Below are positions 27,872-37,605 of a DNA stretch of 64,000 nt, piece by piece (within the stretch, counting starts at the first letter, position 1; the number at the start of each line of letters is the position of its first letter). The notes beneath the pieces were generated by a model, which saw only the letters and a program-made list of their open reading frames with translations, made no database searches and was not told where the DNA came from. The translations under genes and the position numbers were made by a program. Source of the stretch: Brevibacillus formosus (GTDB lineage: Bacteria; Bacillota; Bacilli; Brevibacillales; Brevibacillaceae). The stretch lies in the NCBI RefSeq assembly GCF_003013405.1, contig NZ_PXZL01000025.1, forward strand, positions 1 to 64,000, written 5' to 3'.

Positions 27872-27906
27872 AATAGAAAGAGAGCCCTAAAAATTTAGAG
27901 CTCTCT
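27872..27906 (-). terminator. Terminator of the 27913-28890 gene
   Basis: A 13-base stem (AGAGAGCTCTAAA with TTTAGGGCTCTCT, one G-T pair) at 27879-27906, followed on the minus strand by TTTCTATT. Confidence 0.75.
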
Positions 27907-27912
27907 ATAGAC

Positions 27913-28890
27913 CTAATAGTTCATCCTTCCTTTTGCTTTCCAATCAGATCGATAATTCTCGGTTCTATAAAAGTCTCGTGCAGGAGTAGTACCATTTGGA
28001 TTTAGAGAGTACTGATACAAAGCAACGTCTTGAATTCTTGTGTTGTTATTAAAATCAGATGTTGTTGCCCAAGAGAACGGCAAGTACCCTTGATCGTCTG
28101 GGTAATACCAAGCTGTACTAGCATTTTTTACTGTGTTATTCGCATTGTAACTTAATTGATCATGTTTCCAATACCACTCTCTTTGGTAAGTATCATAATA
28201 GGTTTGCCACTTATTCTTATGATACACTTGACCCAATTTATGAACGATTCGATAAGCCGAAACAGCATCACCTTTTCCTTGCAAAGAATTTTGCAGGTCA
28301 GTAAGCACTAACCCCGTAAAGTAACCTGCAATTGGATTAGAAACTGCGTACCCAGAGGTTATATCAAATGCTTTACGATAGTATTCTGCACTAAATGCAG
28401 TCCACACGTTTTTGGTACTTGAGTCGAACTTAGAACCGGTCAGTAACTTTTCGAATGTCACATCAATTCGAACATCTCCTTCAGTAGGAGTTACTCCAAG
28501 TGGTTCTATCATTCCTTCTTGAGATTGACTAAGAGCTTTGGTTTCATCAATTAGACTTTGAACTTCCTTAGCTTCTTTTGAATTCTTAAAGTTTACACTG
28601 TAGTATGTAACTATATGGTAGTTCCCTTTTGCGTCTTCATATTCCTCTTTCTTTATTTCAGTGAGATCCTTAACAATATTTCCTGCGTGAGACTGATCTT
28701 CTGGCATTCCTTCCCCAATTTTATCGTAATAATTAGCGATTTCTTTGTCTGTCAATTCGACCTGATAAACTCCCGGTTCTACTTCAATTGATCTGTCGTT
28801 TTTTTGATTACCATCTTTACCTTCAACTGACATTGCTGTCGTTGATGCTAATGCTATTGTTAATAGAAATACAGATAGCTTTTTAAGCAT
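27913..28890 (-). CDS. Secreted protein of unknown function
   Basis: 325 residues from ATG 28890, with GGAGGG five bases upstream; longer in-frame starts lack a signal peptide. Signal peptide MLKKLSVFLLTIALASTTAM. The mature protein is charged at first (VEPGVYQVELTDKEIANYY). It then has an aromatic-rich C-terminal half (WQTYYDTYQREWYWKHDQ, STAWYYPDDQGYLPFSW). No family recognised. Low G+C compared with the pur genes next door suggests a later acquisition. Monocistronic. Confidence 0.5.
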   Translation of the reverse strand: MLKKLSVFLLTIALASTTAMSVEGKDGNQKNDRSIEVEPGVYQVELTDKEIANYYDKIGEGMPEDQSHAGNIVKDLTEIKKEEYEDAKGNYHIVTYYSVNFKNSKEAKEVQSLIDETKALSQSQEGMIEPLGVTPTEGDVRIDVTFEKLLTGSKFDSSTKNVWTAFSAEYYRKAFDITSGYAVSNPIAGYFTGLVLTDLQNSLQGKGDAVSAYRIVHKLGQVYHKNKWQTYYDTYQREWYWKHDQLSYNANNTVKNASTAWYYPDDQGYLPFSWATTSDFNNNTRIQDVALYQYSLNPNGTTPARDFYRTENYRSDWKAKGRMNY

Positions 28891-29129
28891 TTTTTCCCTC
28901 CAATCATTGAGCATGAAATCCTTAACCACTGCCTTCGTCATATGATCCTTCCCAAAACACAGATCCTGTTCACTACCACCTGCTTTCATCTGCACTATTG
29001 AAATATTAACTCGTCAGAAATTTAAAATAGTTACAAATGATTAACATTTTACATATCAGATAATTATTTCCATAATCTATGATTAGTTCTCCTGTGTAAA
29101 TGTAGTGTGGTAACTTCATTTTATCTGTC

Positions 29130-29178
29130 TCAAAAAAAACTGTTCCATTGGCGGATATTTCCACCAGCGGAACAGTTT
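29130..29178 (-). terminator. Terminator of the pur operon
   Basis: Stem AAACTGTTCC / GGAACAGTTT (29137-29146 and 29169-29178), with an inner GGCGGA/TCCACC pairing and a long T tract on the minus strand after purD. Confidence 0.8.
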
Positions 29179-29187
29179 CTTTTGCCT

Positions 29188-30465
29188 TTACGACTTCTGC
29201 TGATACTTCATCGCTCGTGCCGCAATATCCGTGCGATACTGCGCTCCATCAAACGAGATCCCTTGCACCTTCGCGTACGCTGTCTCACGTGCTTGCGCCA
29301 AATCCGCTCCTGTTGCCACGACGCCAAGCACACGGCCACCGCTCGTAACGATTCCTTCCTCGGTTTCCTTCGTACCTGCGTGAAACACCGTAGCTCCCTC
29401 GTTTGCCTGACCCAGTCCATGAATCAACGCGCCCTTTGGATATTCTCCCGGATAACCCGGCGCTGCCATGACGACACAGACAGCACTTCCTTTTTGCCAT
29501 GTCACATCGACTGCATCGAGCTCGCCATTGATTGTTCCGACAAAAATATCGAGCAAATCTGTTTCGAGCAATGGCAAGAGCACCTGTGTCTCTGGATCGC
29601 CAAAACGCGCATTGAACTCCACGACTTTTGGACCTTGCTCTGTAATCATCAGACCTGTGTAGAGAATGCCTTTGAACGGAATGCCATCCTTGGCCATCCC
29701 TGACGCCATCGGCTGGACAATCGTTTTGACGATCTCGTCCACCAGTTCAGCAGACATTTGCGGTACCGGGGCGTATGTTCCCATGCCGCCTGTATTCGGG
29801 CCGCGGTCATCATTGAAGATTCGCTTATGATCCTGAGAAGTAATCATCGGCTTAACTGTCTCTCCATCGACGAAAGACAGCAGCGACAGCTCTTCGCCGA
29901 ACATGCACTCCTCAATGACCACGCGCGCGCCCGCTTCACCAAAGACGCTTTCCTGCATGATCTGACGGAGTGCCTCTTCTGCTTCTTCCACCGTCTCTGC
30001 GACAACGACCCCTTTCCCCGCTGCCAAGCCATCCGCTTTGACGACGATAGGAGCCCCCTGTTCTCTCACGTACGCACTCGCCGATTCGTAATCCAGGAAC
30101 GATTCATAGGCCGACGTTGGAATATCGTAGCGTTTCATTAAACTTTTCGCAAAAGACTTGCTTCCCTCGATCATTGCCGCTTTTTGGTTCGGGCCATAGA
30201 TCGGCAGATTGCGCTCCTGGAAAAAGTCCACAATCCCCGCCAGCAAAGGATCTTCCGGGCCAACGACAGTCAGATCAATTCCCTCATCCTTGACGAATTG
30301 AACCAGTGCAGCAAAATCATGGACGCCGATCGGTACGTTTTGCGCGATTTGGGCGGTGCCCCCATTTCCTGGTGCACAGTATACCTTTGTCACTTTAGAA
30401 CTCTGCAACAGCTTCCAGGCAATCGTGTGTTCTCGACCGCCGCCACCGACCACTAATATTTTCAT
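29188..30465 (-). CDS. purD: Phosphoribosylamine-glycine ligase PurD
   Basis: 425 residues from ATG 30465 (AGGAGG upstream), usual PurD length. N-terminal MKILVVGGGGREHTIAWKL, ATP-grasp motifs VKADGLAAGKGVVVAE and GGMGTYAPVP, and the metal site EFNARFGDPETQVLLP are intact. It catalyses step 2 of IMP synthesis (phosphoribosylamine plus glycine to GAR). Last gene of the pur operon, following purH by 79 bases. Confidence 0.97.
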   Translation of the reverse strand: MKILVVGGGGREHTIAWKLLQSSKVTKVYCAPGNGGTAQIAQNVPIGVHDFAALVQFVKDEGIDLTVVGPEDPLLAGIVDFFQERNLPIYGPNQKAAMIEGSKSFAKSLMKRYDIPTSAYESFLDYESASAYVREQGAPIVVKADGLAAGKGVVVAETVEEAEEALRQIMQESVFGEAGARVVIEECMFGEELSLLSFVDGETVKPMITSQDHKRIFNDDRGPNTGGMGTYAPVPQMSAELVDEIVKTIVQPMASGMAKDGIPFKGILYTGLMITEQGPKVVEFNARFGDPETQVLLPLLETDLLDIFVGTINGELDAVDVTWQKGSAVCVVMAAPGYPGEYPKGALIHGLGQANEGATVFHAGTKETEEGIVTSGGRVLGVVATGADLAQARETAYAKVQGISFDGAQYRTDIAARAMKYQQKS

Positions 30466-30544
30466 TGTATTTCCTCCTGTGTGAGAGGTAATCCACTCTT
30501 TCATACGTCTTAAAAAAGCGAAAGTTACTCCCGAATAGCCTCTT

Positions 30545-32095
30545 TTAGTGCTTGAAATGACGCGTGCCGGTAAAGATCATCGCAATGCCCGCTCGGTTGC
30601 ATGCATCAATCGATTCTTGGTCGCGAATAGAGCCACCTGGCTGGATGATAGCCGTAATCCCTGCTTTGGCTGCCGCCTCCACGGTATCTCCCATCGGGAA
30701 AAACGCATCCGAGGCCATAACTGCGCCACTTGCCAATGCACCTGCTTGTTCGATGGCGATTTTCGCTGCCCCAACGCGGTTCATCTGGCCTGCACCCACG
30801 CCGATGGTCATATTGTCTTTTGCCAAGAGAATCGCATTTGATTTGACGTGCTTGACGACCTTCCACGCAAATTTCAGCTGTGCCAGTTCCTCTTCCGAAG
30901 GCTTGCGGTCTGTGACCACTTGAATCTCGCTTTCTTCGATCTGCTTGTAGTCGAAGTCTTGAATGAGTGCCCCGCCTGCAACAGGAGCCACGCGGAACAG
31001 ATTGTCCACTTTTTTGGCTGGTTCATTCAGCGCAGGAATACGCAAGAGACGCAGGTTCTTTTTCTCAGCCAGAACAGCCAACGCCTCGTCGGTGAAGTCT
31101 GGTGCGATAATAATTTCCAAGAAGATCTCTTTCATCGCAAGTGCGGTGTCACGGTCAATCGGGCGGTTTGCTGCTACGATCCCACCGAAAATAGAGACAG
31201 GGTCTGCTTCGTACGCTTTTTGGTAAGCGGCGCGAATATCAGTGCCGATCCCTACTCCACAAGGGTTGGAGTGCTTGATCGCAACGACAGCAGGTTCAGC
31301 GAATTCGCGTACAATCGCCAACGCTGCGTCTGCGTCATTGATATTGTTATAAGAAAGCTCTTTTCCTTGCAGTTGACTCGCGTTCCCGATGCTCAACTGA
31401 TCGGACAACGGCTCACGGTAAAATGCCGCACGTTGATGTGGATTTTCTCCATAGCGTAAATCCTGTGCTTTCTCGTAAGTCACCGTGTAGCTCTCAGGCA
31501 GCAGTTCGCCTACCTGCTCACTCAAATAGCGAGAGATCAAGGCATCATAGGCAGCTGTATGACGGAAAACTTTTGCAGCCAGCTTGCGGCGGGTTTCTAG
31601 CGTAGTATCGCCATTTGCTTCAATTTCTTTTGCTACTTTTTCATAATCGGCTGCATCGACTACTACACTGACGAATGCGTGATTTTTCGCAGCAGAACGC
31701 AGCATCGTTGGTCCACCAATATCAATATTCTCAATGGCATCTTCATATGTCACGTCTGGCTTCGCTATTGTTTCCTTGAAAGGATAAAGGTTCACAACAA
31801 CCAGATCAATGGTCTCAATCCCAAGGTCTTTTAGTTGCTGCACATGTGCTTCACTGTCCCTTACAGCCAAGAGGCCGCTGTGGATATTGGGATGCAACGT
31901 TTTGACGCGACCGTCCAATATTTCTGGAAATCCAGTCACTTCAGAAATGCCAATGACGGGAACTCCCTCTGCTTTTAAAAGAGAAGCCGTACCCCCGGTA
32001 GAAATGATCTGTACCCCGGCGGCTGCCAATCGACGGGCAAACGGAATCAATCCTGTCTTGTCAGAAACGCTGATCAACGCTTTTTTCACACTCAC
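30545..32095 (-). CDS. purH: Bifunctional AICAR transformylase / IMP cyclohydrolase PurH
   Basis: 516 residues from GTG 32095, with AGGAGG eight bases upstream; the longer frame to 32155 has no support. The N-terminal MGS-like IMP cyclohydrolase domain ([26 protein letters not shown]) is followed by the AICAR transformylase domain with [16 protein letters not shown] and [10 protein letters not shown]. It performs the last two steps to IMP. The distance from purN (more than 2 kb, with corA between on the other strand) means it needs its own promoter or belongs to a separate purH-D unit. Confidence 0.96.
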   Translation of the reverse strand: MSVKKALISVSDKTGLIPFARRLAAAGVQIISTGGTASLLKAEGVPVIGISEVTGFPEILDGRVKTLHPNIHSGLLAVRDSEAHVQQLKDLGIETIDLVVVNLYPFKETIAKPDVTYEDAIENIDIGGPTMLRSAAKNHAFVSVVVDAADYEKVAKEIEANGDTTLETRRKLAAKVFRHTAAYDALISRYLSEQVGELLPESYTVTYEKAQDLRYGENPHQRAAFYREPLSDQLSIGNASQLQGKELSYNNINDADAALAIVREFAEPAVVAIKHSNPCGVGIGTDIRAAYQKAYEADPVSIFGGIVAANRPIDRDTALAMKEIFLEIIIAPDFTDEALAVLAEKKNLRLLRIPALNEPAKKVDNLFRVAPVAGGALIQDFDYKQIEESEIQVVTDRKPSEEELAQLKFAWKVVKHVKSNAILLAKDNMTIGVGAGQMNRVGAAKIAIEQAGALASGAVMASDAFFPMGDTVEAAAKAGITAIIQPGGSIRDQESIDACNRAGIAMIFTGTRHFKH

Positions 32096-32275
32096 GGATA
32101 GAACCTCCTGAATTTTAGTGAAAACATGAGTAACTATTGACCAAAACACGAACAATACTTACTTATTATAAAATAATTGTACGCTATTATCAACAACTTC
32201 ATTAGGAAAACAAACGCAGCCGCCCATGCCTGTTCGGCACTTGCGACTGCATCACCTGCATTTGCTTTGATGAAG

Positions 32276-32653
32276 TTATCTTTTTTTCTTGCCTTTGCCT
32301 GATAGCTTTTTGATGCGATCTGACAGTAAGACTGTTTTGCTTTTGGCAGTCGCCCTGATTGGCTTGATCGGCTTCTTCGACTTGCGGCTCTTCGCCTTTA
32401 CTTCTTTGGGCATTAAGTTCCCTAGCTCTTCCATGGAGATGGATTGGCCGTCTTTTACACGATCTCTGACGCGCTCTTTTGTTTCCTCTGGCACTTCGAA
32501 TCCCATATTTCCCAGCTCATCGAGCAGCGCATCTACATTGGCTCCGCCCTTCGGCATTTTTTCCGCTAGCTTCATAATATCGTTAAGCGTCCATTGCCGC
32601 CCTGTTTTTTGGCTTAGCTTATCGAGCAAGTTCGAAACAAAATCTCCGCTCAA
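32276..32653 (-). CDS. Small basic protein, possibly SpoVIF-like
   Basis: 125 residues starting at TTG 32653, with GGGAGGGG upstream. The N-terminal 65 residues (LLDKLSQKTGRQWTLNDIMK, then VPEETKERVRDRV) follow the pattern of the stage VI sporulation protein F family. The last 50 are a very basic Lys/Arg/Ser tail (KAKSRKSKKPIKPI, KGKKKR) that may bind nucleic acid or spore coat. Family assignment is tentative. It sits alone between purH and the Mg riboswitch. Confidence 0.5.
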   Translation of the reverse strand: MSGDFVSNLLDKLSQKTGRQWTLNDIMKLAEKMPKGGANVDALLDELGNMGFEVPEETKERVRDRVKDGQSISMEELGNLMPKEVKAKSRKSKKPIKPIRATAKSKTVLLSDRIKKLSGKGKKKR

Positions 32654-32830
32654 GTCGGCCCCTCCCTTTGTGGGAATATCCCTCTCTTACTGTATGTCAA
32701 AAGAGTTGATTTGGTTTGTCATGATTCGCGGAAGAAGAATAGCAGCAAAATAGGGTGAGTGGGTCATAGTTAGAAGCCGACACCGTACGAAAGGACATGA
32801 ATAACATGCATGTAGGACGAGAAAACATGA

Positions 32831-32859
32831 TTGACAAATTCTGGTGACAGGAATAAGAT
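32831..32859 (+). promoter_or_regulatory. Promoter of the Mg riboswitch - corA transcript
   Basis: TTGACA at 32831-32836 and TAAGAT at 32854-32859 with a 17-base spacer. Transcription would start just before the M-box at about 32866. Confidence 0.7.
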
Positions 32860-32879
32860 GGCAAAGTCAATCATTTATC

Positions 32880-33002
32880 CTCGTTAGGTGAGGCTCCTAT
32901 ACAAACATAGGCCACTGCCCGGAAATATCGAAAGATGCCAATGGGTAGAACAGGAACTGCCGAGCTAAGGCTTTTCTTAAGGTGGCTAAGGAATGTTTCC
33001 TT
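32880..33002 (+). promoter_or_regulatory. M-box (ykoK leader) magnesium riboswitch
   Basis: The sequence carries the conserved M-box landmarks in order: CGTTAGGTGAGGCTCCTAT, CATAGGCCACTGCCCGGAAA, TCGAAAGATGCCAATGGGT, AACAGGAACTGCCG, and AAGGTGGCTAAGG. These segments form the three-helix Mg-sensing fold known from B. subtilis ykoK. In high Mg the downstream terminator forms; in low Mg it does not. The downstream gene is a CorA-type Mg transporter, which fits. Confidence 0.9.
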
Positions 33003-33066
33003 TACGTTGTATAGTGCCAAAGCTCTGGTAGGGGGAGAAAAAGTGGTGTTATTTGTGCACTTTTCT

Positions 33067-33100
33067 AACCCTCTAGATTTCTGCTAGAGGGTTTTTATTT
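33067..33100 (+). terminator. Riboswitch-controlled intrinsic terminator
   Basis: Ten-base perfect stem AACCCTCTAG / CTAGAGGGTT (33067-33076 and 33084-33093) followed by TTTTTATTTT. It lies about 65 bases after the M-box aptamer and before the small ORF and corA, the expected position for the expression platform. Confidence 0.85.
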
Positions 33101-33121
33101 TCGAAAGGGGGGAACGTTTTT

Positions 33122-33226
33122 ATGGACAGTAGTCCAAGTTGCGGAATGAATAACTGCAATCAGTATTGTGTACGGAGAATTTTCCGGCCTTGTGGCGCTG
33201 CGGCATGTTCCCCATACCTTATTTGA
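33122..33226 (+). CDS. 34-residue cysteine-rich small protein between riboswitch and corA
   Basis: ATG 33122 has AAAGGGGGG nine bases upstream. The 34 residues contain five Cys (positions 7, 12, 16, 24, 29) in CGMNNCNQYC, RPCGAAAC spacing, plus RRIFR basic residues. It lies between the riboswitch terminator and corA, so it would be made only in low Mg. It could be a metal-binding peptide, a leader peptide affecting corA, or a chance ORF. Confidence 0.4.
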   Translation: MDSSPSCGMNNCNQYCVRRIFRPCGAAACSPYLI

Positions 33227-33334
33227 CATTCTCCCTTTTTATGGGACGAGTGTTTGTAAGTATGTTTAAATAGACATGCTTGCGCAACATGGTCGTATCC
33301 CTCCGATCCTTATTTGCGAAAGGATGAGAAAACC

Positions 33335-34270
33335 ATGTTGAACATTTACAAAACGAATGCCATGGGAAAAATAGAAGAACTGCATCAATTTGAAAAAGGC
33401 TGCTGGATCCATCTGACCGATCCTTCTGAGCAAGAAAAGCAACAAGTCGTCAGGGAGTTGTCGATTGACCTTCAGTTTTTGCAGGATGCCCTTGATGACG
33501 AAGAAATCGGACGGATCGACAAGGAAGGAAACCGTGTGATGCTCTACGTAGACATCCCGATCTCCACGAAGGAAGGGACGAAGGACAACTACACGACAGT
33601 TCCTCTGGGAATCATGGTAATGGAAGATTATATCTTAACCGTTTGCTTGGTAGAAACGGCTGTCGTGAATGAGTTCATCCAAGGAAAAGTGAAAAGCTTT
33701 CACACACACATGCGAAACCGGTTCGTTCTGCAAATTTTATCAAATGCATCCCACTATTATTTGCAGTACTTGAAAAAAATCAACAAACAGACAGAAATGC
33801 TGGAAAAATCGTTGCGGCAATCGACGAAAAACAATGAACTGCTTACCTTGCTTGAATTGCAGAAAAGCCTCGTTTATTTTTCGACGTCTCTGGAAACGAA
33901 CAGTCTGTTGATCTCCCTGCTTCGGAGCAGCAGTTATTTAAAAATGTACGAAGAAGATAAGGAACTGCTGGAAGAAGTAAAAATCGAAACCAAGCAGGCC
34001 ATCAAAATGACGGAAATCTATACCGCCATTTTAGGGAACATCATGAATGGCTTTGGCTCCGTCATCTCCAACAATCTGAATCGCGTATTGAAGCTGTTGA
34101 CCGCCATTACCATTGTCATCACCTTACCTATGGTGATCGGCACCTTTTACGGGATGAACGTCGCGCTTCCTTTTCAGAATCATCCATACGCATTCACGAT
34201 CATTATGATCATGTGCACCACCATTACGTCAGTAACAGCCCTCCTGTTTTGGAGGAAGAAGTATTTCTAA
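33335..34270 (+). CDS. corA: CorA-family magnesium/divalent cation transporter
   Basis: 311 residues from ATG 33335, with AAAGGATGAG upstream. A long acidic/helical cytoplasmic domain (DDEEIGRIDKEGNRVMLYVD) is followed by two C-terminal membrane helices. The signature YGMNVALPF lies between them, with a second helix and a basic tail (RKKYF). CorA is a pentameric channel for Mg (sometimes Co/Ni). Control by the M-box supports Mg uptake. The gene stands on the opposite strand inside the pur region. Confidence 0.9.
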   Translation: MLNIYKTNAMGKIEELHQFEKGCWIHLTDPSEQEKQQVVRELSIDLQFLQDALDDEEIGRIDKEGNRVMLYVDIPISTKEGTKDNYTTVPLGIMVMEDYILTVCLVETAVVNEFIQGKVKSFHTHMRNRFVLQILSNASHYYLQYLKKINKQTEMLEKSLRQSTKNNELLTLLELQKSLVYFSTSLETNSLLISLLRSSSYLKMYEEDKELLEEVKIETKQAIKMTEIYTAILGNIMNGFGSVISNNLNRVLKLLTAITIVITLPMVIGTFYGMNVALPFQNHPYAFTIIMIMCTTITSVTALLFWRKKYF

Positions 34271-34283
34271 AACGGATGACCAA

Positions 34284-34320
34284 AAAACCGACATCGCAAA
34301 AGGATGTCGGTTTCTTCTTT
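34284..34320 (+). terminator. Terminator after corA
   Basis: Stem AACCGACATC / GATGTCGGTT (34286-34295 and 34303-34312) followed by TTCTTCTTT. Confidence 0.8.
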
Positions 34321-34330
34321 ATCTCTCGTT

Positions 34331-34939
34331 TTACGTCAGCTGGACAAGCCTTCCTTCCAGCTTCACTCTCTCTTCTGCTAAATAGCCAATGACCTTTACC
34401 AAAAGCTCATGCTCCACAGCATGGATGCGAGCCGCCAAAGTCTCAACCGTATCTGCTTCTTGCACCGCTACGGGAATCTGGGCAATGATCGGCCCTGTGT
34501 CCAGACCGGCATCAACCAGATGTACCGTTACCCCCGTTATCTTTACCCCATATGCGAGTGCCTGACCAATCGCGTCTTTTCCTGGGAAAGCAGGCAAAAG
34601 CGACGGATGCAGATTAATGATTTTTCCTTCGTAGGATGACAAAAGAGTGTCGCCCACCAACCGCATATAGCCTGCCAGCACGACCAGCGATATATCGCGT
34701 TTTTGAAGCTGCGCCACTATTTCCCGCTCAAAAGCAGCCTTGTCTGCATACTCCTTCGGTTGAAAAACAAAGGCGTCGATCCCTAATCGCTCTGCACGTT
34801 CCAAAACCTTGGCGCCGGGCTTGTCGCACACGAGCAAGGCAACTTCTACACCTGCGAGCCTGCCGTCCTGTACAGCCTGCACGATCGCTTCAAAATTGGA
34901 GCCGCTGCCTGAGGCGAAAATGGCCAGCTTTCTCACCAT
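34331..34939 (-). CDS. purN: Phosphoribosylglycinamide formyltransferase PurN
   Basis: 202 residues. Substrate loop [14 protein letters not shown], catalytic region [11 protein letters not shown], formyl-THF motif [20 protein letters not shown] with the catalytic His, and [16 protein letters not shown] are all present. It adds the first formyl group to GAR using 10-formyl-THF. The start overlaps purM's end by seven bases, so the two are translationally coupled. It is the last gene before the corA interruption. Confidence 0.96.
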   Translation of the reverse strand: MVRKLAIFASGSGSNFEAIVQAVQDGRLAGVEVALLVCDKPGAKVLERAERLGIDAFVFQPKEYADKAAFEREIVAQLQKRDISLVVLAGYMRLVGDTLLSSYEGKIINLHPSLLPAFPGKDAIGQALAYGVKITGVTVHLVDAGLDTGPIIAQIPVAVQEADTVETLAARIHAVEHELLVKVIGYLAEERVKLEGRLVQLT

Positions 34940-35973
34940 TCCACCCCGTTGTATACGACTTTGCGCTCTCCCGCTTGAATATGTCCGATCAAATACGCCT
35001 GTTCTCCCAGCTCTTGCAGCTTTTCCATAATACTCACTGCGTCTTCCGGCTTCACGACAAGCATCAAGCCAATTCCCATATTGAACGTTTTGTACATATC
35101 TGGGTAAGAGATGTTACCCGTCTCTTGTACGAGCTCAAAGATCGGCAGTACTGGCCAGGAACCAACGTTGATCACAGCCTGCATTCCTTCTGGAAGCACG
35201 CGTGGAATGTTTTCAGTAAAGCCGCCGCCTGTGATGTGTGCCAGAGCCTTCACTTCATGCGACTCAAGAACGGATAGCACTTGCTTCACATAAATGCGGG
35301 TCGGTGTCAGCAGCTCTTCGCCGAGCTTTTTGCCCAATACGTCAACATGATCATGCAGGGACATGCCTTTGTCTGCCAAAAGAACCTTGCGAACGAGCGA
35401 GAAACCGTTGCTATGCACGCCGCTGGAAGCCAGACCAATCAGTACATCGCCTGCCGTCACGGACGCTCCTGTAATCATTTTGCTCTCGTCCACGACACCT
35501 ACGGTAAAGCCTGCGATGTCGTATTCGCCTTCTGCGTACATGCCAGGCATCTCGGCAGTCTCCCCACCAATCAACGAGCAGCCGGACTGGGAGCAGCCTT
35601 CCGCGATCCCTTTGACAATCGCTTCGATTTTTTCCGGAATGACCTTATCTACTGCCAGATAATCGAGGAAAAAGAGCGGCTCTGCCCCTTGAACCACTAC
35701 GTCATTGACGCACATAGCAACAGCATCGATGCCGATTGTATCGTGTTTGTCCATGGCAAAAGCGAGCTTCAGCTTGGTTCCTACCCCATCTGTGCCAGAA
35801 ACGAGAATCGGCTTCTCGTATTTTTTGGTATCCAGGCGAAACAGCGCTCCGAACCCGCCCAAATCAGTCATAACTTCGGGCCGGAATGTTCGTTTGACGT
35901 GCTTTTTCATGCGTTCGACGGCTTCGTTGCCCGCATCGATGTCTACGCCAGCTTGTTTATATGCTTCACTCAT
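34933..35973 (-). CDS. purM: Phosphoribosylformylglycinamidine cyclo-ligase PurM
   Basis: 346 residues from ATG 35973 (GGGGGAG upstream), the normal length. Motifs: [20 protein letters not shown] at the N-terminus, [35 protein letters not shown] and [15 protein letters not shown]. It makes AIR from FGAM with ATP. Coupled to purN downstream; a 168-base repeat separates it from purF upstream. Confidence 0.97.
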   Translation of the reverse strand: MSEAYKQAGVDIDAGNEAVERMKKHVKRTFRPEVMTDLGGFGALFRLDTKKYEKPILVSGTDGVGTKLKLAFAMDKHDTIGIDAVAMCVNDVVVQGAEPLFFLDYLAVDKVIPEKIEAIVKGIAEGCSQSGCSLIGGETAEMPGMYAEGEYDIAGFTVGVVDESKMITGASVTAGDVLIGLASSGVHSNGFSLVRKVLLADKGMSLHDHVDVLGKKLGEELLTPTRIYVKQVLSVLESHEVKALAHITGGGFTENIPRVLPEGMQAVINVGSWPVLPIFELVQETGNISYPDMYKTFNMGIGLMLVVKPEDAVSIMEKLQELGEQAYLIGHIQAGERKVVYNGVEW

Positions 35974-36011
35974 CGTTTCTCCCCCTAGCAAGAGGTGCTT
36001 GTATTAGCGGT

Positions 36012-36179
36012 TGTTCAAAAAGTCATCTTTTGATCACGAAGTAATCATGAAAGCAAATTCGACGTCGAAAGTAACGTTCACCTTCGAAGTCCGGTGCTCA
36101 TGTAGGTCCCCTACACTCCGCTCCTCCTTCTTCAGGTTCTCGCTACTTTCTCGGTGCTGAAAAGACGACTTTCTGAACA
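36012..36179. repeat. MITE-like element with 20-base terminal inverted repeats inside the pur operon
   Basis: The ends TGTTCAAAAAGTCATCTTTT (36012-36031) and AAAAGACGACTTTCTGAACA (36160-36179) are inverted repeats with two mismatches in 20. An inner pair (GAAAGTAACG with CGCTACTTTC) lets the whole 168 bases fold. It has no coding capacity. It lies in the purF-purM gap, leaving eight bases to the purF stop. No target-site duplication was clear. Copies elsewhere in the genome are likely but cannot be counted here. Confidence 0.65.
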
Positions 36180-36186
36180 GGTACGG

Positions 36187-37605
36187 TTAGCATTTGAGCG
36201 CAGGTAGCGCTTCTTCGAACTCAATCTCTGTCGGATATTCTCCGTTAAAGCATGCGAGGCAGTGTCCTCTATTGGGAGCCGAATCGGTACGGCCAATCGC
36301 ATCGATCATTCCTTCAACAGACAAGAACGACAGTGAATCCGCCTCAATGATTTGACGAATTTCCTCTACGGATTTGGTCGCCGCAATCAGTTCCTCACGC
36401 GACGAGGTGTCGATGCCGTAAAAACAAGAATTCATGACAGGTGGAGAGCTGATGCGCACATGCACTTCTTTGGCGCCAGCCTCACGCAGCATGCGGACAA
36501 TCCGATTACTCGTCGTGCCGCGGACAATGGAGTCGTCAATCATAACGACGCGCTTGCCTTCCACTACTTTGCGAACCGCAGACAGCTTGAGATAGACAGC
36601 GCGCTCACGCAGCTCCTGACTCGGCTGAATGAAGGTACGTCCCACATAGCGGTTTTTGATCAAGCCGATTTCGTACGGAATTCCTGTCGCCTCCGCAAAT
36701 CCGATAGCAGCAGAAATACTCGAATCTGGTACACCTGTGACGACATCAGCATCAATCGCCGATTCCAATGCCAGCTGCTTTCCCAGACGTTTGCGCGCCA
36801 TGTGGACGTTGATTCCGTCGATGTCACTGTCTGGTCGGGCAAAATAAATGTATTCAAACGTACAAATCGAACGCTGTGTTGCTTCGGTATGCTTACTTTC
36901 GGTAATGCCATCCTTGTCGATGACGATCAGCTCGCCCGGTTGCACGTCACGCCAATACTCCGCGCCAATGATATCGAACGCACAGGTCTCGGACGCGACA
37001 GTGATCGCATCTCCGAGTCGTCCCAATGACAGCGGACGCAAACCATTCGGATCGAGGGCGATCACGAGCTGATTCTCGTTCATGACGAGAAGTGCATACG
37101 CTCCTTTGATGTATTGCAAAGCATCCTTTACCGCTCCCGGCAAATCCTTGCTCTCAGAGCGAGCGATCAGATGCGCGATTACTTCTGTGTCACTGGTCGT
37201 CTGGAAAATGGAGCCTTTTGCTTCCAGCTCTTTTCTAAGCACGGCGGCATTCACGAGATTCCCGTTGTGGGCAACTGCCATGCTGCCTTGTGCATAGCGG
37301 AAAAAGAGCGGTTGGGCGTTTTCAATCTTGCTCGAACCAGCAGTCGTATAACGGGTATGACCAATCGCGATATGACCGCTGAACTTCTCCAGATCACCCT
37401 TGCCAAAAGCCTCTGACACGAGACCCATTCCGCGGTGCTTATACCATTTCTCGCCGTCGGAGGCGCAGATACCTGCGCTCTCCTGACCGCGATGCTGAAG
37501 GGCGTGCAGACCCAAATAGGTCAATTGGGATGCTTCTTTGTGGTTGTAGATGCCAAAGACGCCGCATTCTTCGTTCAATTTGTCCCAGATTAGCCGATCA
37601 AACAT
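36187..37605 (-). CDS. purF: Amidophosphoribosyltransferase PurF
   Basis: 472 residues. A 13-residue propeptide ([13 protein letters not shown]) precedes the catalytic Cys14 in CGVFGIY, so self-cleavage is expected. The PRPP motif [18 protein letters not shown] and the cysteines of the Bacillus-type 4Fe-4S cluster (for example [12 protein letters not shown]) are present. It catalyses the committed step PRPP to phosphoribosylamine and is feedback-inhibited by purine nucleotides. The start overlaps the end of purL by 16 bases. Confidence 0.97.
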   Translation of the reverse strand: MFDRLIWDKLNEECGVFGIYNHKEASQLTYLGLHALQHRGQESAGICASDGEKWYKHRGMGLVSEAFGKGDLEKFSGHIAIGHTRYTTAGSSKIENAQPLFFRYAQGSMAVAHNGNLVNAAVLRKELEAKGSIFQTTSDTEVIAHLIARSESKDLPGAVKDALQYIKGAYALLVMNENQLVIALDPNGLRPLSLGRLGDAITVASETCAFDIIGAEYWRDVQPGELIVIDKDGITESKHTEATQRSICTFEYIYFARPDSDIDGINVHMARKRLGKQLALESAIDADVVTGVPDSSISAAIGFAEATGIPYEIGLIKNRYVGRTFIQPSQELRERAVYLKLSAVRKVVEGKRVVMIDDSIVRGTTSNRIVRMLREAGAKEVHVRISSPPVMNSCFYGIDTSSREELIAATKSVEEIRQIIEADSLSFLSVEGMIDAIGRTDSAPNRGHCLACFNGEYPTEIEFEEALPALKC

